64,000 bases of DNA from Bythopirellula sp041737835 (GTDB taxonomy: Bacteria; Planctomycetota; Planctomycetia; Pirellulales; Lacipirellulaceae): assembly GCA_041737835.1 (NCBI GenBank), contig JBGSQY010000018.1; one strand, 5' to 3'. A program made the position numbers and the translations under genes. The notes beneath the pieces are model-generated. The model was not told where the DNA came from, ran no database searches, and saw nothing but the letters and a program-made list of their open reading frames with translations. Shown here one piece after another: positions 17,254-25,437 of this stretch. Within the stretch, counting starts at the first letter, position 1, and every line of letters starts with the position of its first letter.

Positions 17254-17988
17254 ATGGCCGATCCTGACGACGAAGACGATGACTACGAGTTGGAACTCGA
17301 AGACGTCGACGAGGAAGTGTTGGAGCATGCCCGGGTGCGTGCCACGCGGCAAGTGGAAGAAACCGAAGCCCGAGCCGCGCGGCTGGAAACCTTCGACGTT
17401 CCCACCGAAGCCGAGGCAATTGGGCTCGACGACCTCAAGAGCTTTCGATTCACGACCTGGCATCTGTTGGTCGCGACGGCTTTGGTCGCCGTATTCATGT
17501 CGGTCATCAAATTGGGGGGTGGCTGCAACGGCATTTTCATCGCCGGATTGATGACCTTGGCGGCGGGTTGGTGGTACGTCTTGCGTAAAGAACGCAGCGA
17601 GCGTTTAGCACGCGAACGGCGGCGACTGGAAATTGAAGCCCGTCTGGAACAATCTCGCAAAAAAGAAACTGTCGTGACTGAGCGGATGGCCGGTTTGGAA
17701 CCCGACGAAGAAGAGTTGGTTCCTACAAAGCCGGCATTGAGTTTTTCGTTCTCGCTCAAGCAGATCATGGGCACGTTCGCCGTCGCTGCGGTTGTGTTGA
17801 CGATTGCCACCTTGTTTGGTCCGAACACTGCTTCGTTGATTCTGGGTGTCGTCGCTGTGTTGGGACTGGCAATTCAAGTGATCGGCATTGAACTGCCGGG
17901 CATTCTCGTGTTCGGTTGGTGGATATTGATGCTCATGTACGTGGCCATGAGTCTCTGGGCCATCTTTAACTCCACCGGCGGGCCATAA
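17254..17988 (+). CDS. Membrane protein of unknown function
   Basis: 244 residues. A very acidic N-terminus ('MADPDDEDDDYELELEDVDE') is followed by two membrane segments (about 71-110), a charged coiled-coil-like linker ('LRKERSERLARERRRLEIEA'), and three more hydrophobic segments from about 170 to 240 ('FAVAAVVLTIATLF', 'LILGVVAVLGLAIQVIGI', 'GWWILMLMYVAMSLWAIF'). No catalytic motif seen and no family recognised. The next gene runs convergently, ending 6 bases past its stop codon. Confidence 0.7.
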   Translation: MADPDDEDDDYELELEDVDEEVLEHARVRATRQVEETEARAARLETFDVPTEAEAIGLDDLKSFRFTTWHLLVATALVAVFMSVIKLGGGCNGIFIAGLMTLAAGWWYVLRKERSERLARERRRLEIEARLEQSRKKETVVTERMAGLEPDEEELVPTKPALSFSFSLKQIMGTFAVAAVVLTIATLFGPNTASLILGVVAVLGLAIQVIGIELPGILVFGWWILMLMYVAMSLWAIFNSTGGP

Positions 17989-17994
17989 CGCTTT

Positions 17995-18300
17995 TTATGC
18001 CACACGCTTGTAGCTTCGTTTTATGCAGCGATGCACAACCCGGTTGTTCCGAAACTCGCGCGCCCGGCACAACACGCACGGCATCGCAACCATCGCTCCG
18101 CAACCTGGACAGCGCTGGGGATGCGAAAAGCCTTTAGCTGATCCTTCTTGCAATTCGCGGCCATGGTGCCCCCGCTTACCCGAGGCAATGTTGTGCACCG
18201 TGCCGCGGCTTACTTGAAGCTGCGCGGCGATCTGTCGCTGCGACAATTCTCCTAACGCGAGCAACTGCCGGATTTCGTCGACCACGGCTAGTGGCAACAT
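17995..18300 (-). CDS. Small HTH + zinc-ribbon regulator-like protein
   Basis: 101 residues. The N-terminus is a clear helix-turn-helix: 'ALGELSQRQIAAQLQVSRGT' then 'VHNIASGKRG' (about 15-44), like the resolvase/transposase-type HTH. The C-terminal half has two Cys pairs, 'RCPGCGAMV' and 'MPCVLCRARE', a likely zinc ribbon. It should bind DNA. The start overlaps the end of the 62-aa gene upstream by 13 bases, with GGGAGG ahead of the ATG, so translation is probably coupled. Similar HTH/CPGC-CxxC proteins are familiar from planctomycetes, role unknown (memory, not searched). Confidence 0.75.
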   Translation of the reverse strand: MLPLAVVDEIRQLLALGELSQRQIAAQLQVSRGTVHNIASGKRGHHGRELQEGSAKGFSHPQRCPGCGAMVAMPCVLCRAREFRNNRVVHRCIKRSYKRVA

Positions 18301-18476
18301 GGCGGCACCTCCCGGTATTTCCAGGTTGCGGGCGACAAGGCATCGACATCCTCCTCGGGCCAGAAATCGCCATACTCGGGCTGCGGATCGCGTTCGTCGT
18401 CATCAGCCAGGAAGGCATCCCAGGGATCTTCCAACCAAGGTTCAGGCTCTTCGGCAAAGCAAAAAGTGTGGCGCAT
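18288..18476 (-). CDS. 62-aa acidic protein upstream of the HTH gene
   Basis: 62 residues, about one quarter Asp/Glu, with many Trp and Pro ('EEPEPWLEDPWDAFLADDDE', 'DPQPEYGDFWPEEDVDALSP'). Its stop codon lies 13 bases inside the HTH gene, which supports a real two-gene unit. The start at 18476 lies four bases beyond an 8-bp inverted repeat whose inner arm contains GGAC, the only ribosome-binding-like sequence. Function unknown; the acidic character next to a DNA-binding protein suggests a partner or DNA mimic, but that is speculation. Confidence 0.55.
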   Translation of the reverse strand: MRHTFCFAEEPEPWLEDPWDAFLADDDERDPQPEYGDFWPEEDVDALSPATWKYREVPPCCH

Positions 18477-18480
18477 GGGT

Positions 18481-18518
18481 GTTCGTCCTCGAACGAAAAG
18501 GAGTGTTAGCGGACGAAC
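18481..18518 (-). promoter_or_regulatory. Leader hairpin that would cover the ribosome binding site
   Basis: GTTCGTCC (18481-18488) and GGACGAAC (18511-18518) form a perfect 8-bp stem with a 22-base loop. In the minus-strand mRNA the arm next to the ATG reads GGACGAAC-ACCC-ATG, so pairing would hide the only Shine-Dalgarno-like bases of the 62-aa gene. Confidence 0.5.
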
Positions 18519-18536
18519 AAAAAACTAGCATAAATT

Positions 18537-18623
18537 GGTGGCCAAAAATATACATTTGTACACTAATTTTATGTATGGTTTTTGCGCAAGGATTTTGGCC
18601 ATTTTTGCCTGGATTTGGCCACC
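18537..18623. promoter_or_regulatory. Long palindromic, AT-rich control region
   Basis: GGTGGCCAAA (18537-18546) and TTTGGCCACC (18614-18623) are perfect 10-bp inverted copies flanking an AT-rich core. A third copy, ATTTTGGCCA, lies at 18592-18601, and the core contains TATACATTTGTACA. It lies upstream of the 62-aa/HTH unit and downstream of the kinase stop. The layout suggests operators plus promoter; binding by the HTH protein is an inference. Confidence 0.45.
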
Positions 18624-18648
18624 AGAAGAGGTTATGCGAAACCGCCGC

Positions 18649-20151
18649 TTAGCGATTTGCTTCGGCGGATTCGAGCAATTCGTAGAGCTGGTTTTCGCTG
18701 CGGTTCAGCTCGTCGAGCAGTGGTGGGGTGAGTTGCGAATAGACTTCCGCGGCTTCGCGTTCGTGGCCGAGCTGTTTGAGACAGAGATATTCCGCTGCGA
18801 GCGTGAACGCTTTGAGCGAATCGTTTTCGCCCGCTTGCTCTTTGAGTTGTAGCAAAATGGGTATAGCACGGTCGTAACCGGCTTGCTCCTGAGAGACGAG
18901 CAAGAAGTGCCGGACCAAGCCTTGCTGGGCCAGTTGCTTGTAGAATGGGTCTTCGTTGGGAAAATTTTCCCACACGGCTCGCCACGCCGGTTCGCTGTCG
19001 ACCATCTTGGCGTGGAACAATTGCGCGCCGACGGTTTCGCGCTTGGGAATCGGCGAGGTGCGTGAACCACGGAGCAGAAATTGCTGCCGCTGAGTGACTA
19101 AACCCAATAAGCCGCCGAACACGATGGCCGCGAGCAAGAGCCCAATCGTTTTGAGACGACTCCAACCGGCGGATTGCAAGCGAGATTCTTCCCGCATCAG
19201 CTTCCCGAGCTCCGCGCTGGCTTCGCTGCGCGAATCGCTGGTGGCAATCCATTCGACGAGCGACCATTCCTCAGGCCCCACGGCCCAGCCAGATTGAGAA
19301 GCCTGAACGGCTAGTTCTTTGAGTTCGGTGAGCAACTGCGACGGAGAGGCGTAGCGATCGGTCGGTTGCTTGGCCATCATGCGATGCACGATGTCGATTA
19401 ATCGCTCGGACAACCCTTCACGCACGCTGCCAAGCGCACGCGGCGCTTTATTGAGATGCTGCACGGCAATCGCCAGGGCCGTTTCGCCCGTGTGCGGCGG
19501 TTCGCCAGCCAGTAGGTGGTAGCTTGTCACGCCGAGCGAATAGATATCGCTCCGTGCATCGACGGGGCGGCCTTCGATTTGCTCGGGACTCATGTAAAGC
19601 GGGGTCCCCATCGCGACGCCCACCTGCGTGAGCGTTTTGTTGTCGACGGAAAGGACCCGCGCGAGTCCGAAGTCGGCTACTTTCACCGAGCCGGTGGTGC
19701 TGAACAGGATGTTGGCGGGCTTGATGTCGCGGTGAACGATGCCGACTTCCGCCGCTTTGCAGAGGGCTAACGCGACTTGCCGAAGAATGTCGAGCACCAC
19801 GCCCTGGTCGAGGGCCCCTTTGTGAGCGAGGATTTCGTCGAGACTTTTGCCGGCCACAAATTCCTGCGCGATAAAATGGATTCCGTCGGCGTGCCCCACT
19901 TCGTAAATCTGCACGATGTTGGGATGCACGAGCGAAGCCGCGGCGCGGGCTTCATTGTGGAAGCGCTCGATGTAGCTGGGATCGTGTGCAAGTTGAGCAT
20001 GCAGCACTTTGAGCGCGACTTGCCGGCCTAGCGATCTTTGCTCGGCCAGATAGACGTCGGCCATCCCCCCCGAACCGAGCCGCCGGAGAACCAAATAGCC
20101 GCCGACTTGGCGGCCGGTGAGATTCTCGCTGGGAACGGCAACTCCACTCAT
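18649..20151 (-). CDS. Transmembrane serine/threonine protein kinase
   Basis: 500 residues. The kinase domain (about 18-275) has the Gly loop 'RRLGSGGMADVYLAEQ', the VALK lysine ('RQVALKVLHA'), 'HRDIKPANILF' near 139, 'VADFGLARVL', 'GTPLYMSPEQIEG' and 'DARSDIYSLGVTSYHLLAGE', so it should be active. A single membrane segment lies at about 334-353 ('TIGLLLAAIVFGGLLGLV'). The extracytoplasmic part (about 355-500) is helical and TPR-like ('GENDSLKAFTLAAEYLCLKQ'). This is the PknB-type receptor layout with an unusual helical sensor. The gap to metF is 50 bases, so co-transcription with metF is possible. Confidence 0.93.
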   Translation of the reverse strand: MSGVAVPSENLTGRQVGGYLVLRRLGSGGMADVYLAEQRSLGRQVALKVLHAQLAHDPSYIERFHNEARAAASLVHPNIVQIYEVGHADGIHFIAQEFVAGKSLDEILAHKGALDQGVVLDILRQVALALCKAAEVGIVHRDIKPANILFSTTGSVKVADFGLARVLSVDNKTLTQVGVAMGTPLYMSPEQIEGRPVDARSDIYSLGVTSYHLLAGEPPHTGETALAIAVQHLNKAPRALGSVREGLSERLIDIVHRMMAKQPTDRYASPSQLLTELKELAVQASQSGWAVGPEEWSLVEWIATSDSRSEASAELGKLMREESRLQSAGWSRLKTIGLLLAAIVFGGLLGLVTQRQQFLLRGSRTSPIPKRETVGAQLFHAKMVDSEPAWRAVWENFPNEDPFYKQLAQQGLVRHFLLVSQEQAGYDRAIPILLQLKEQAGENDSLKAFTLAAEYLCLKQLGHEREAAEVYSQLTPPLLDELNRSENQLYELLESAEANR

Positions 20152-20201
20152 CGCGTTCTCTGGCCGCTCACGGTTAAGTTGCTCTGGATTCTAAACTGCA
20201 T

Positions 20202-21077
20202 CTATCGAGGGATGCCAACACCTTTGAGCACGCGCTCGGTGGCCTCGGATTTGTTGAGCACATAATAATGGATTCCCGGCACGTCCGCGGCGACGAGCTC
20301 GGCGGTTTGTCTCATGGCGAATTCTACGCCGACTTCAAACTGCCCTTCCGAGCCATCTTCGTGTTTCGACAGATCGGCCAGGAACTTTGCCGGAAGTTTC
20401 GCTCCGCAGAGCGACGTGATGCGTTGAATTTGCGCGCCATTGGTCACGGGAAGCAGACCGGGAACGATGGGAATTTTGATCCCCAAGGAGACGCAGCGAT
20501 CGCGAAAACTAAAAAAGTCGGCGTTGTCGTAGAACAACTGCGTGATCACAACGTCGGCCCCCGCGTCGACCTTGTTCATCAAGTTTGCGAGATCTTGTTC
20601 TGGGCTGGGGGCTTCCACGTGTGTTTCGGGATAGCCAGCCACGGCGATTCCCATGTCGGAAAATTCTTTGCGAATAAATTCCACAAGCTGGTTCGCATAG
20701 GAAAAGCCACCGTCCACCGCCGTAAAGGCGGTTTCCCCTTTGGGGGGGTCACCACGCAAAGCCACGACATTGTTCACACCAAGGATCCGCGCGCGTTCGA
20801 GATAGGAGTGCAATTGATCGACCGTACTGCCGACACAGGTAAGATGTGTGGCCACGGGGATATCGTATTGCTTGCGCACGGAAGAGATGACTTCCAACGT
20901 GCGATTCTGGGTCGAGCCCCCCGCCCCATAGGTGCAGGTCATGTAGCTCGGCTTGAACGTGGCAAGGCGATCGAGATGAACCTGTAGCCCCAGCACCCCC
21001 GCCTCGGTCTTAGGGGGGAACAATTCAAAGGAGAGGCCGAACTTGTCGGGACCGTAAGCCTGGGCAATCGTCGTCAA
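20202..21077 (-). CDS. metF: Methylenetetrahydrofolate reductase
   Basis: 291 residues. Reduces 5,10-methylene-THF to 5-methyl-THF with FAD, feeding methionine synthesis. Motifs are 'LSFELFPPKTEAG', 'PSYMTCTYGAGGST', 'VVALRGDPPKGE' and 'DAGADVVITQLFYDNADFFS'. The start is a TTG at 21077 with GGGAG about 10 bases upstream; it gives the normal family N-terminus and no ATG is available. It links functionally to the gcv genes through the one-carbon pool. I see no SAM-responsive riboswitch upstream. Confidence 0.93.
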   Translation of the reverse strand: MTTIAQAYGPDKFGLSFELFPPKTEAGVLGLQVHLDRLATFKPSYMTCTYGAGGSTQNRTLEVISSVRKQYDIPVATHLTCVGSTVDQLHSYLERARILGVNNVVALRGDPPKGETAFTAVDGGFSYANQLVEFIRKEFSDMGIAVAGYPETHVEAPSPEQDLANLMNKVDAGADVVITQLFYDNADFFSFRDRCVSLGIKIPIVPGLLPVTNGAQIQRITSLCGAKLPAKFLADLSKHEDGSEGQFEVGVEFAMRQTAELVAADVPGIHYYVLNKSEATERVLKGVGIPR

Positions 21078-21674
21078 CAGTGTTATCTCCCAATCGGTGG
21101 TAATATAGAGCGGTTGTTACTGTAAATTGTGCGGCGGTGATTCGCAATGAATGACTTCCTCTGCGGGAATCCTTCCGTCGGTTACTCGCAAATAATCTCA
21201 CGCACAGGACTTACAGCTTGACTGTTTCTCCCAGCTCCACAGGGACTTCGCCAAACATCCGGGTGTTGTCAGTTCTCCGGAACGAACGTTTCCTGCTGGC
21301 AATCCGTGCGAGAATAATATAGGCTAATTGGCATACCTGCGGCATCCGATAAACTAGCATTCTTTGCCATTCCCACCTTGCAAGCAACCGTAGTTTCTTC
21401 CGCTTGAACACACAGAAATTTGCCTTTCTCTTGCGGTGATTGATTGCCGCGGTGAAATTTGAGCCTAACCCTCCCACCGATCCGTTATAATCCAGCAGAC
21501 TTGAAACAGGCATTTTTTGCCGGTTGTTCACGCTTGATGGGCATTTGCTAAGATAAGCCAAACAGAACGATTACGCGGGGCGCAGGCAAGCGTCACGCCG
21601 ATTGGATTTTTCGCACGTCCGATCCCAAGATTTTAGCGGCAACTTTTTGGGGACCCTTAGAGAAAGCGACCCTT
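21078..21674. other. 597-base divergent intergenic region
   Basis: Lies between metF (minus) and the glycogen phosphorylase (plus). A 116-codon minus-strand frame at 21211-21561 is Arg/Lys-rich and shows no domain; I treat it as chance. The region appears less GC-rich than the flanking genes and must contain both promoters, but no firm boxes or structured RNA were recognised. Confidence 0.4.
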
Positions 21675-23882
21675 ATGAGCCAAACCGAGATCCCCGGCAG
21701 CAGTGTAGCCAAGCCCCCACGCGACAGTTGGACCGAAATCACACCTCAAGCTCTTTACGACAAGTTGGTGACGCTGTCGCGCAACTTGTGGTGGAGCTGG
21801 CATCCTGAGGTGGTCGCGTTGTTCCGCGATTTGGATCCCGTCCGTTGGCGGCAATTGGATCACAATCCGGTGGCCCTTTTGTCGGAGATGACTCCCGAGC
21901 AAGTGGCCCAACGCGCGAGCGAAATGGTGCTCTACACGCGCATTAATCAAGCGCACCGCCGCATGAAGGATTATCTCGGAAATACTCAAAGCACTTGGGG
22001 CGCTCGCGAGGCGGGCGTGTTGGGTTCGATGCCGGTTGCCTACTTTTCGGCAGAGTTCGGCATTCACGAATCCGTGCCGATTTACTCCGGCGGCTTGGGT
22101 GTGCTTTCCGGCGACCATATCAAAAGCGCGAGCGGCCTGGGCGTGCCCCTGGTGGCTATTGGTTTGTTTTACGACCAAGGCTATTTCAAGCAACATCTCG
22201 ATGCCGAGGGCTGGCAACAGGAAGAATACCTCGACACCAAAGTTGAGAACCTCGCGATGGAGCCAGCCCGCGATAAGAGCGGCAAGCCGATCACCATTTC
22301 GATCGACACATTGGACGGGCAATTGCTCGCTAAGGTGTGGTTGATGCGCGTAGGCCGCGTGCCGCTGTATCTTCTCGACTGCGACGTCGAAGGCAATCGC
22401 CCGGAAGATCGCGAACTGACGAGCCGGCTCTATGGTGGCGACGTGCGCACCCGCATTCGCCAAGAATTGGTCCTCGGGGTCGGAGGTGTTAAAGCCTTAC
22501 GAGCGCTTGATATTTTCCCAGGCGTGTATCACTTGAACGAAGGCCACAGCGCGTTCGCTCCGCTGGAAGTCATTCGCGAGCGGATGAGCGACGACGGCCT
22601 GTCGTTCGACGATGCCCTGCGCGACGTGGCCCAGCACACGGTGTTCACCACCCACACGCCGGTCCCCGCGGGTCACGACCGCTTTGAAGGCAAACTGGTC
22701 GAAGAGCATTTGGGCCCACTTCGCCAGCAACTTGGCATTTCCTATGAACAACTGATGGGCCTCGGCCGCGTCGAGCCGCAGAACGAAAACGAATTGTTCT
22801 GCATGACGGTCATCGGTCTGAAGCTTTCTCGGCGTGCCAATGCCGTGAGCTCGCTGCATGGTTATGTGTCGCGGCGGATGTGGTCGCACCTGTGGCCCTG
22901 GCGGGTCGAGGAAGAAATTCCGATCGGCCATATCACCAACGGTGTCCACGTGCCGAGTTGGCTCGCACATCCGATGCAGATGCTTTACGACAAGTATCTC
23001 GACTCCGATTGGCAACAACGGATGGGCGATGCCAAGACCTGGCAGAAAGTTTACTCAATCGACCCGGGCGAGTTGTGGGAAACGCACAACGCGCTCAAGA
23101 GTCGCTTGCTGGAATTCGTCCGTCGTCGTGTGAGCCGTCAATGCCGCCGTCGCAACGAAGATGAAGCGTCCGTCGAAGCGGCTCGCATGGTGCTCGACCC
23201 GAGCGCGCTAACGATTGGCTTCGCGCGGCGATTTGCCACTTACAAGCGTGCCGATTTGTTTCTGAGAAACCTCGATTTTTTCATGGAGTTGCTCGACGAC
23301 GTGAATCATCCGATTCAATTCGTGTTCGCCGGCAAGGCCCACCCCGCCGACGAGCCGGGTAAAAAGTTGATTCAAGGAATTGCCAACTTGCGCCTCGATC
23401 CGCGCTTTGCAGGCAAGATCGTCTTCGTGGAAGATTACGATATCAACGTCGGTCGGCATCTGACCCAAGGGGTCGACGTGTGGCTGAACAATCCTCGGCG
23501 TCCTTTGGAAGCCTCGGGTACAAGCGGTCAGAAGGTCGTGCTCAACGGCGGCTTGAATTGCTCGATTCTCGATGGTTGGTGGGCGGAAGCCTTCAACGGT
23601 ATGAATGGCTTTGCCATCGGCCACGGCATGCAGCACCGCGATACGGCGATTGCCGATCAACGCGATGCCGAAGACTTGATGCGCGTGCTCAAAGAAGAAG
23701 TGATTCCGCTCTTCTACGACCGCGATACCGACGGCTTGCCCAAGGCGTGGATTCACCGGATGACCAATTCGATCGCGACCCTGGCCGCACGGTTCAGCGC
23801 CCATCGCATGGTGATGGACTACGTGAAGCACGCCTATTTGGTGGCCGCAGGTGGGTTGAGCTCCGACATGAACATGCGGTAG
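21675..23882 (+). CDS. glgP: Alpha-glucan (glycogen) phosphorylase
   Basis: 735 residues. A GT35 enzyme that releases glucose-1-phosphate from glycogen or maltodextrins, using PLP. It belongs to the shorter bacterial/archaeal type starting with a domain-of-unknown-function segment ('YDKLVTLSRNLWWSWHPE'). Diagnostic motifs are 'VAYFSAEFGIHESVPIYSGG', 'YHLNEGHSAF', 'FTTHTPVPAGHDRF', 'ITNGVHVPSW' and 'EASGTSGQKVVLNGGLNCSI', in which the Lys near residue 620 binds PLP. The start ATG follows AGAGAAAGCGAC. A long hairpin downstream ends the unit. No other glycogen genes are adjacent. Confidence 0.95.
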   Translation: MSQTEIPGSSVAKPPRDSWTEITPQALYDKLVTLSRNLWWSWHPEVVALFRDLDPVRWRQLDHNPVALLSEMTPEQVAQRASEMVLYTRINQAHRRMKDYLGNTQSTWGAREAGVLGSMPVAYFSAEFGIHESVPIYSGGLGVLSGDHIKSASGLGVPLVAIGLFYDQGYFKQHLDAEGWQQEEYLDTKVENLAMEPARDKSGKPITISIDTLDGQLLAKVWLMRVGRVPLYLLDCDVEGNRPEDRELTSRLYGGDVRTRIRQELVLGVGGVKALRALDIFPGVYHLNEGHSAFAPLEVIRERMSDDGLSFDDALRDVAQHTVFTTHTPVPAGHDRFEGKLVEEHLGPLRQQLGISYEQLMGLGRVEPQNENELFCMTVIGLKLSRRANAVSSLHGYVSRRMWSHLWPWRVEEEIPIGHITNGVHVPSWLAHPMQMLYDKYLDSDWQQRMGDAKTWQKVYSIDPGELWETHNALKSRLLEFVRRRVSRQCRRRNEDEASVEAARMVLDPSALTIGFARRFATYKRADLFLRNLDFFMELLDDVNHPIQFVFAGKAHPADEPGKKLIQGIANLRLDPRFAGKIVFVEDYDINVGRHLTQGVDVWLNNPRRPLEASGTSGQKVVLNGGLNCSILDGWWAEAFNGMNGFAIGHGMQHRDTAIADQRDAEDLMRVLKEEVIPLFYDRDTDGLPKAWIHRMTNSIATLAARFSAHRMVMDYVKHAYLVAAGGLSSDMNMR

Positions 23883-23913
23883 TTGGCAACCCTTTCGAAA
23901 AGCTTAATTTTTG

Positions 23914-23958
23914 ATATCAACCACTGCCTGCAGCGTGCTGTCAGGCAGTGGTTGATAT
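23914..23958 (+). terminator. Strong intrinsic terminator after glgP
   Basis: ATATCAACCACTGCCTG (23914-23930) pairs perfectly over 17 bases with 23942-23958, loop 11 bases, followed by TTTTTGATT. It lies 31 bases past the glgP stop. Confidence 0.8.
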
Positions 23959-23983
23959 TTTTGATTGGTGGTAAACTGACACC

Positions 23984-24226
23984 ATGTCGCCCTATGCCAC
24001 AATCGCGTTCATAAGATATCTTTATGGTCCGCTTACACTCTTGGGCGGACTGATTCTAATTGCAGGGGTGTGCCTGAAAATCTATCGCACTGCCAACAAA
24101 AAAGCTTACCCATCGCAGCCCAAATGGGGTGAGCCGGAGTTGCTTGCCGTTATCGGCTTTTTCATCTTTGCACTTACCGATATCGCCGCCAATTTCTTAA
24201 ACTCCAACCCATTCATAGCACAGTAA
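23984..24226 (+). CDS. Small two-span membrane protein (hypothetical)
   Basis: 80 residues. Two hydrophobic segments ('YGPLTLLGGLILIAGVCLKI', about 14-33, and 'ELLAVIGFFIFALTDIAANF', about 52-71) joined by a basic loop ('YRTANKKAYPSQPKWGE'). ATG at 23984 lies just after the glgP terminator. The hydrophobic pattern and clean start/stop support coding, but there is no family match from memory. Confidence 0.5.
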   Translation: MSPYATIAFIRYLYGPLTLLGGLILIAGVCLKIYRTANKKAYPSQPKWGEPELLAVIGFFIFALTDIAANFLNSNPFIAQ

Positions 24227-24323
24227 CGGTAACCGCCCTGCGTGGCTAGTTCGTGGTCAATCGGATAGAATGAAGGTTCGTAGCCAAGAACTTCTGCTAT
24301 GAATCCGTAAACGATTGCCAACC

Positions 24324-25415
24324 ATGCCCGCCAAGATCACCTCACCGGACCACCCTGCCCTCGCCGAGTTGTGCGAGCAGCTGGCGACCCATGCGCGCGA
24401 AACCGATCTCACGGGGGATTGGCCTGCCGAGCAATTGCGGCTCTGTGGTGAGTACGGCGTGTTCGAATGGTTTCTCGAACCGGAGTGGGGTGGCCAGCGC
24501 TGGGATCAAGAAGACATCGTCCGCGGCTATTTGGAATTGAGTCGGGCATGTCTCACCACGACGTTCATTATCACGCAGCGCTCGGGGGCCTGCCGGCGGA
24601 TCGCTACCTGCGACAACGAAGCACTCAAAGAACTTTTGCTTCCCGATCTGGCTTCAGGTAAGAGCTTTGCCACGGTGGGTATCTCGCATCTCACCACCAG
24701 CCGACAACATGTGAAGACTCCTGTGTTGCGAGCGGAACGTGTCGACGGCGGATTTGTCTTCGACGGCTATAGCCCTTGGGTGACCGGCGCGCCGCACGCC
24801 GCGCATGTCGTGACGGGAGCCACGATGATGGAAAACGGTGCCGCCACGGCCGAACAAGTTTTGGTCGCGCTCCCGACGGAGTTGCAGGGCGTCTCAGTGC
24901 CGTGTCCCGCGCAATTGATTGGGGTCTCGGCGAGTGACACGGGCGAAGTTCGCTGCGGGCAAGTTTTTGTCGAAGATCGCTGGCTGATTGCCGGGCCCGT
25001 GGAGAACGTGATGTCGCTTGGCTCGGGAGCTGGCACCGGCGGCCATCAAACCTCGACCCTAGCGTTGGGACTTTCGCGGGCTGCGCTTGATTACATAGCC
25101 ACAGAATCGAGTAAACGGACGGGGCTGGCCGAGCCACTGGACGCACTTGAAGACGATTATCAAGAAGCACATGACATGCTGATGTCGGTCGTGCGGGGCG
25201 AAACAAGTTGCTCGCCGGAAACGTTGCGTCAACGGGCCAATAGCTTGGTGCTGCGGTCGACTCAAGCCGCGCTCGTTACAGCCAAAGGGGCGGGCTACGT
25301 GCAAGGCCATCCCGTTGGCCGTTGGTGCCGCGAGGCGTTATTCTTTTTGGTCTGGAGTTGCCCTCAACCGGTGGTTTCCGCCAATCTGTGTGAATTGGCA
25401 GGCATTGCGAACTAA
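24324..25415 (+). CDS. Acyl-CoA dehydrogenase-like flavoprotein
   Basis: 363 residues from ATG 24324 (a TTG three codons upstream is possible). The acyl-CoA dehydrogenase fold is seen in 'GVFEWFLEPEWGGQRWDQED', the FAD-binding middle domain ('FATVGISHLTTSRQH', 'VDGGFVFDGYSPWVTGAPHA', 'ADHVVTGATM'-like stretch) and the C-terminal helical domain. The usual catalytic Glu motif near the C-terminus is not obvious, so the substrate is uncertain; it may be a monooxygenase-type or ACAD-like oxidase. The cysC ATG follows the stop codon by 22 bases, suggesting one unit. Confidence 0.7.
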   Translation: MPAKITSPDHPALAELCEQLATHARETDLTGDWPAEQLRLCGEYGVFEWFLEPEWGGQRWDQEDIVRGYLELSRACLTTTFIITQRSGACRRIATCDNEALKELLLPDLASGKSFATVGISHLTTSRQHVKTPVLRAERVDGGFVFDGYSPWVTGAPHAAHVVTGATMMENGAATAEQVLVALPTELQGVSVPCPAQLIGVSASDTGEVRCGQVFVEDRWLIAGPVENVMSLGSGAGTGGHQTSTLALGLSRAALDYIATESSKRTGLAEPLDALEDDYQEAHDMLMSVVRGETSCSPETLRQRANSLVLRSTQAALVTAKGAGYVQGHPVGRWCREALFFLVWSCPQPVVSANLCELAGIAN

Positions 25416-25437
25416 TTTTCTCGGCGGATCAATTTTT

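Noticed and set aside
17995..18476. Toxin-antitoxin module
   Set aside because: The HTH/zinc-ribbon protein resembles a DNA-binding protein, and the acidic 62-aa protein shows no known toxin motif; kept as a regulatory pair of unknown role.
21078..21200. SAM or SAH riboswitch upstream of metF
   Set aside because: No matching core motifs or stem layout seen.
21211..21561. 116-codon minus-strand frame between metF and glgP
   Set aside because: Arg/Lys-rich, no domain, no ribosome binding site, and located in a divergent promoter region.
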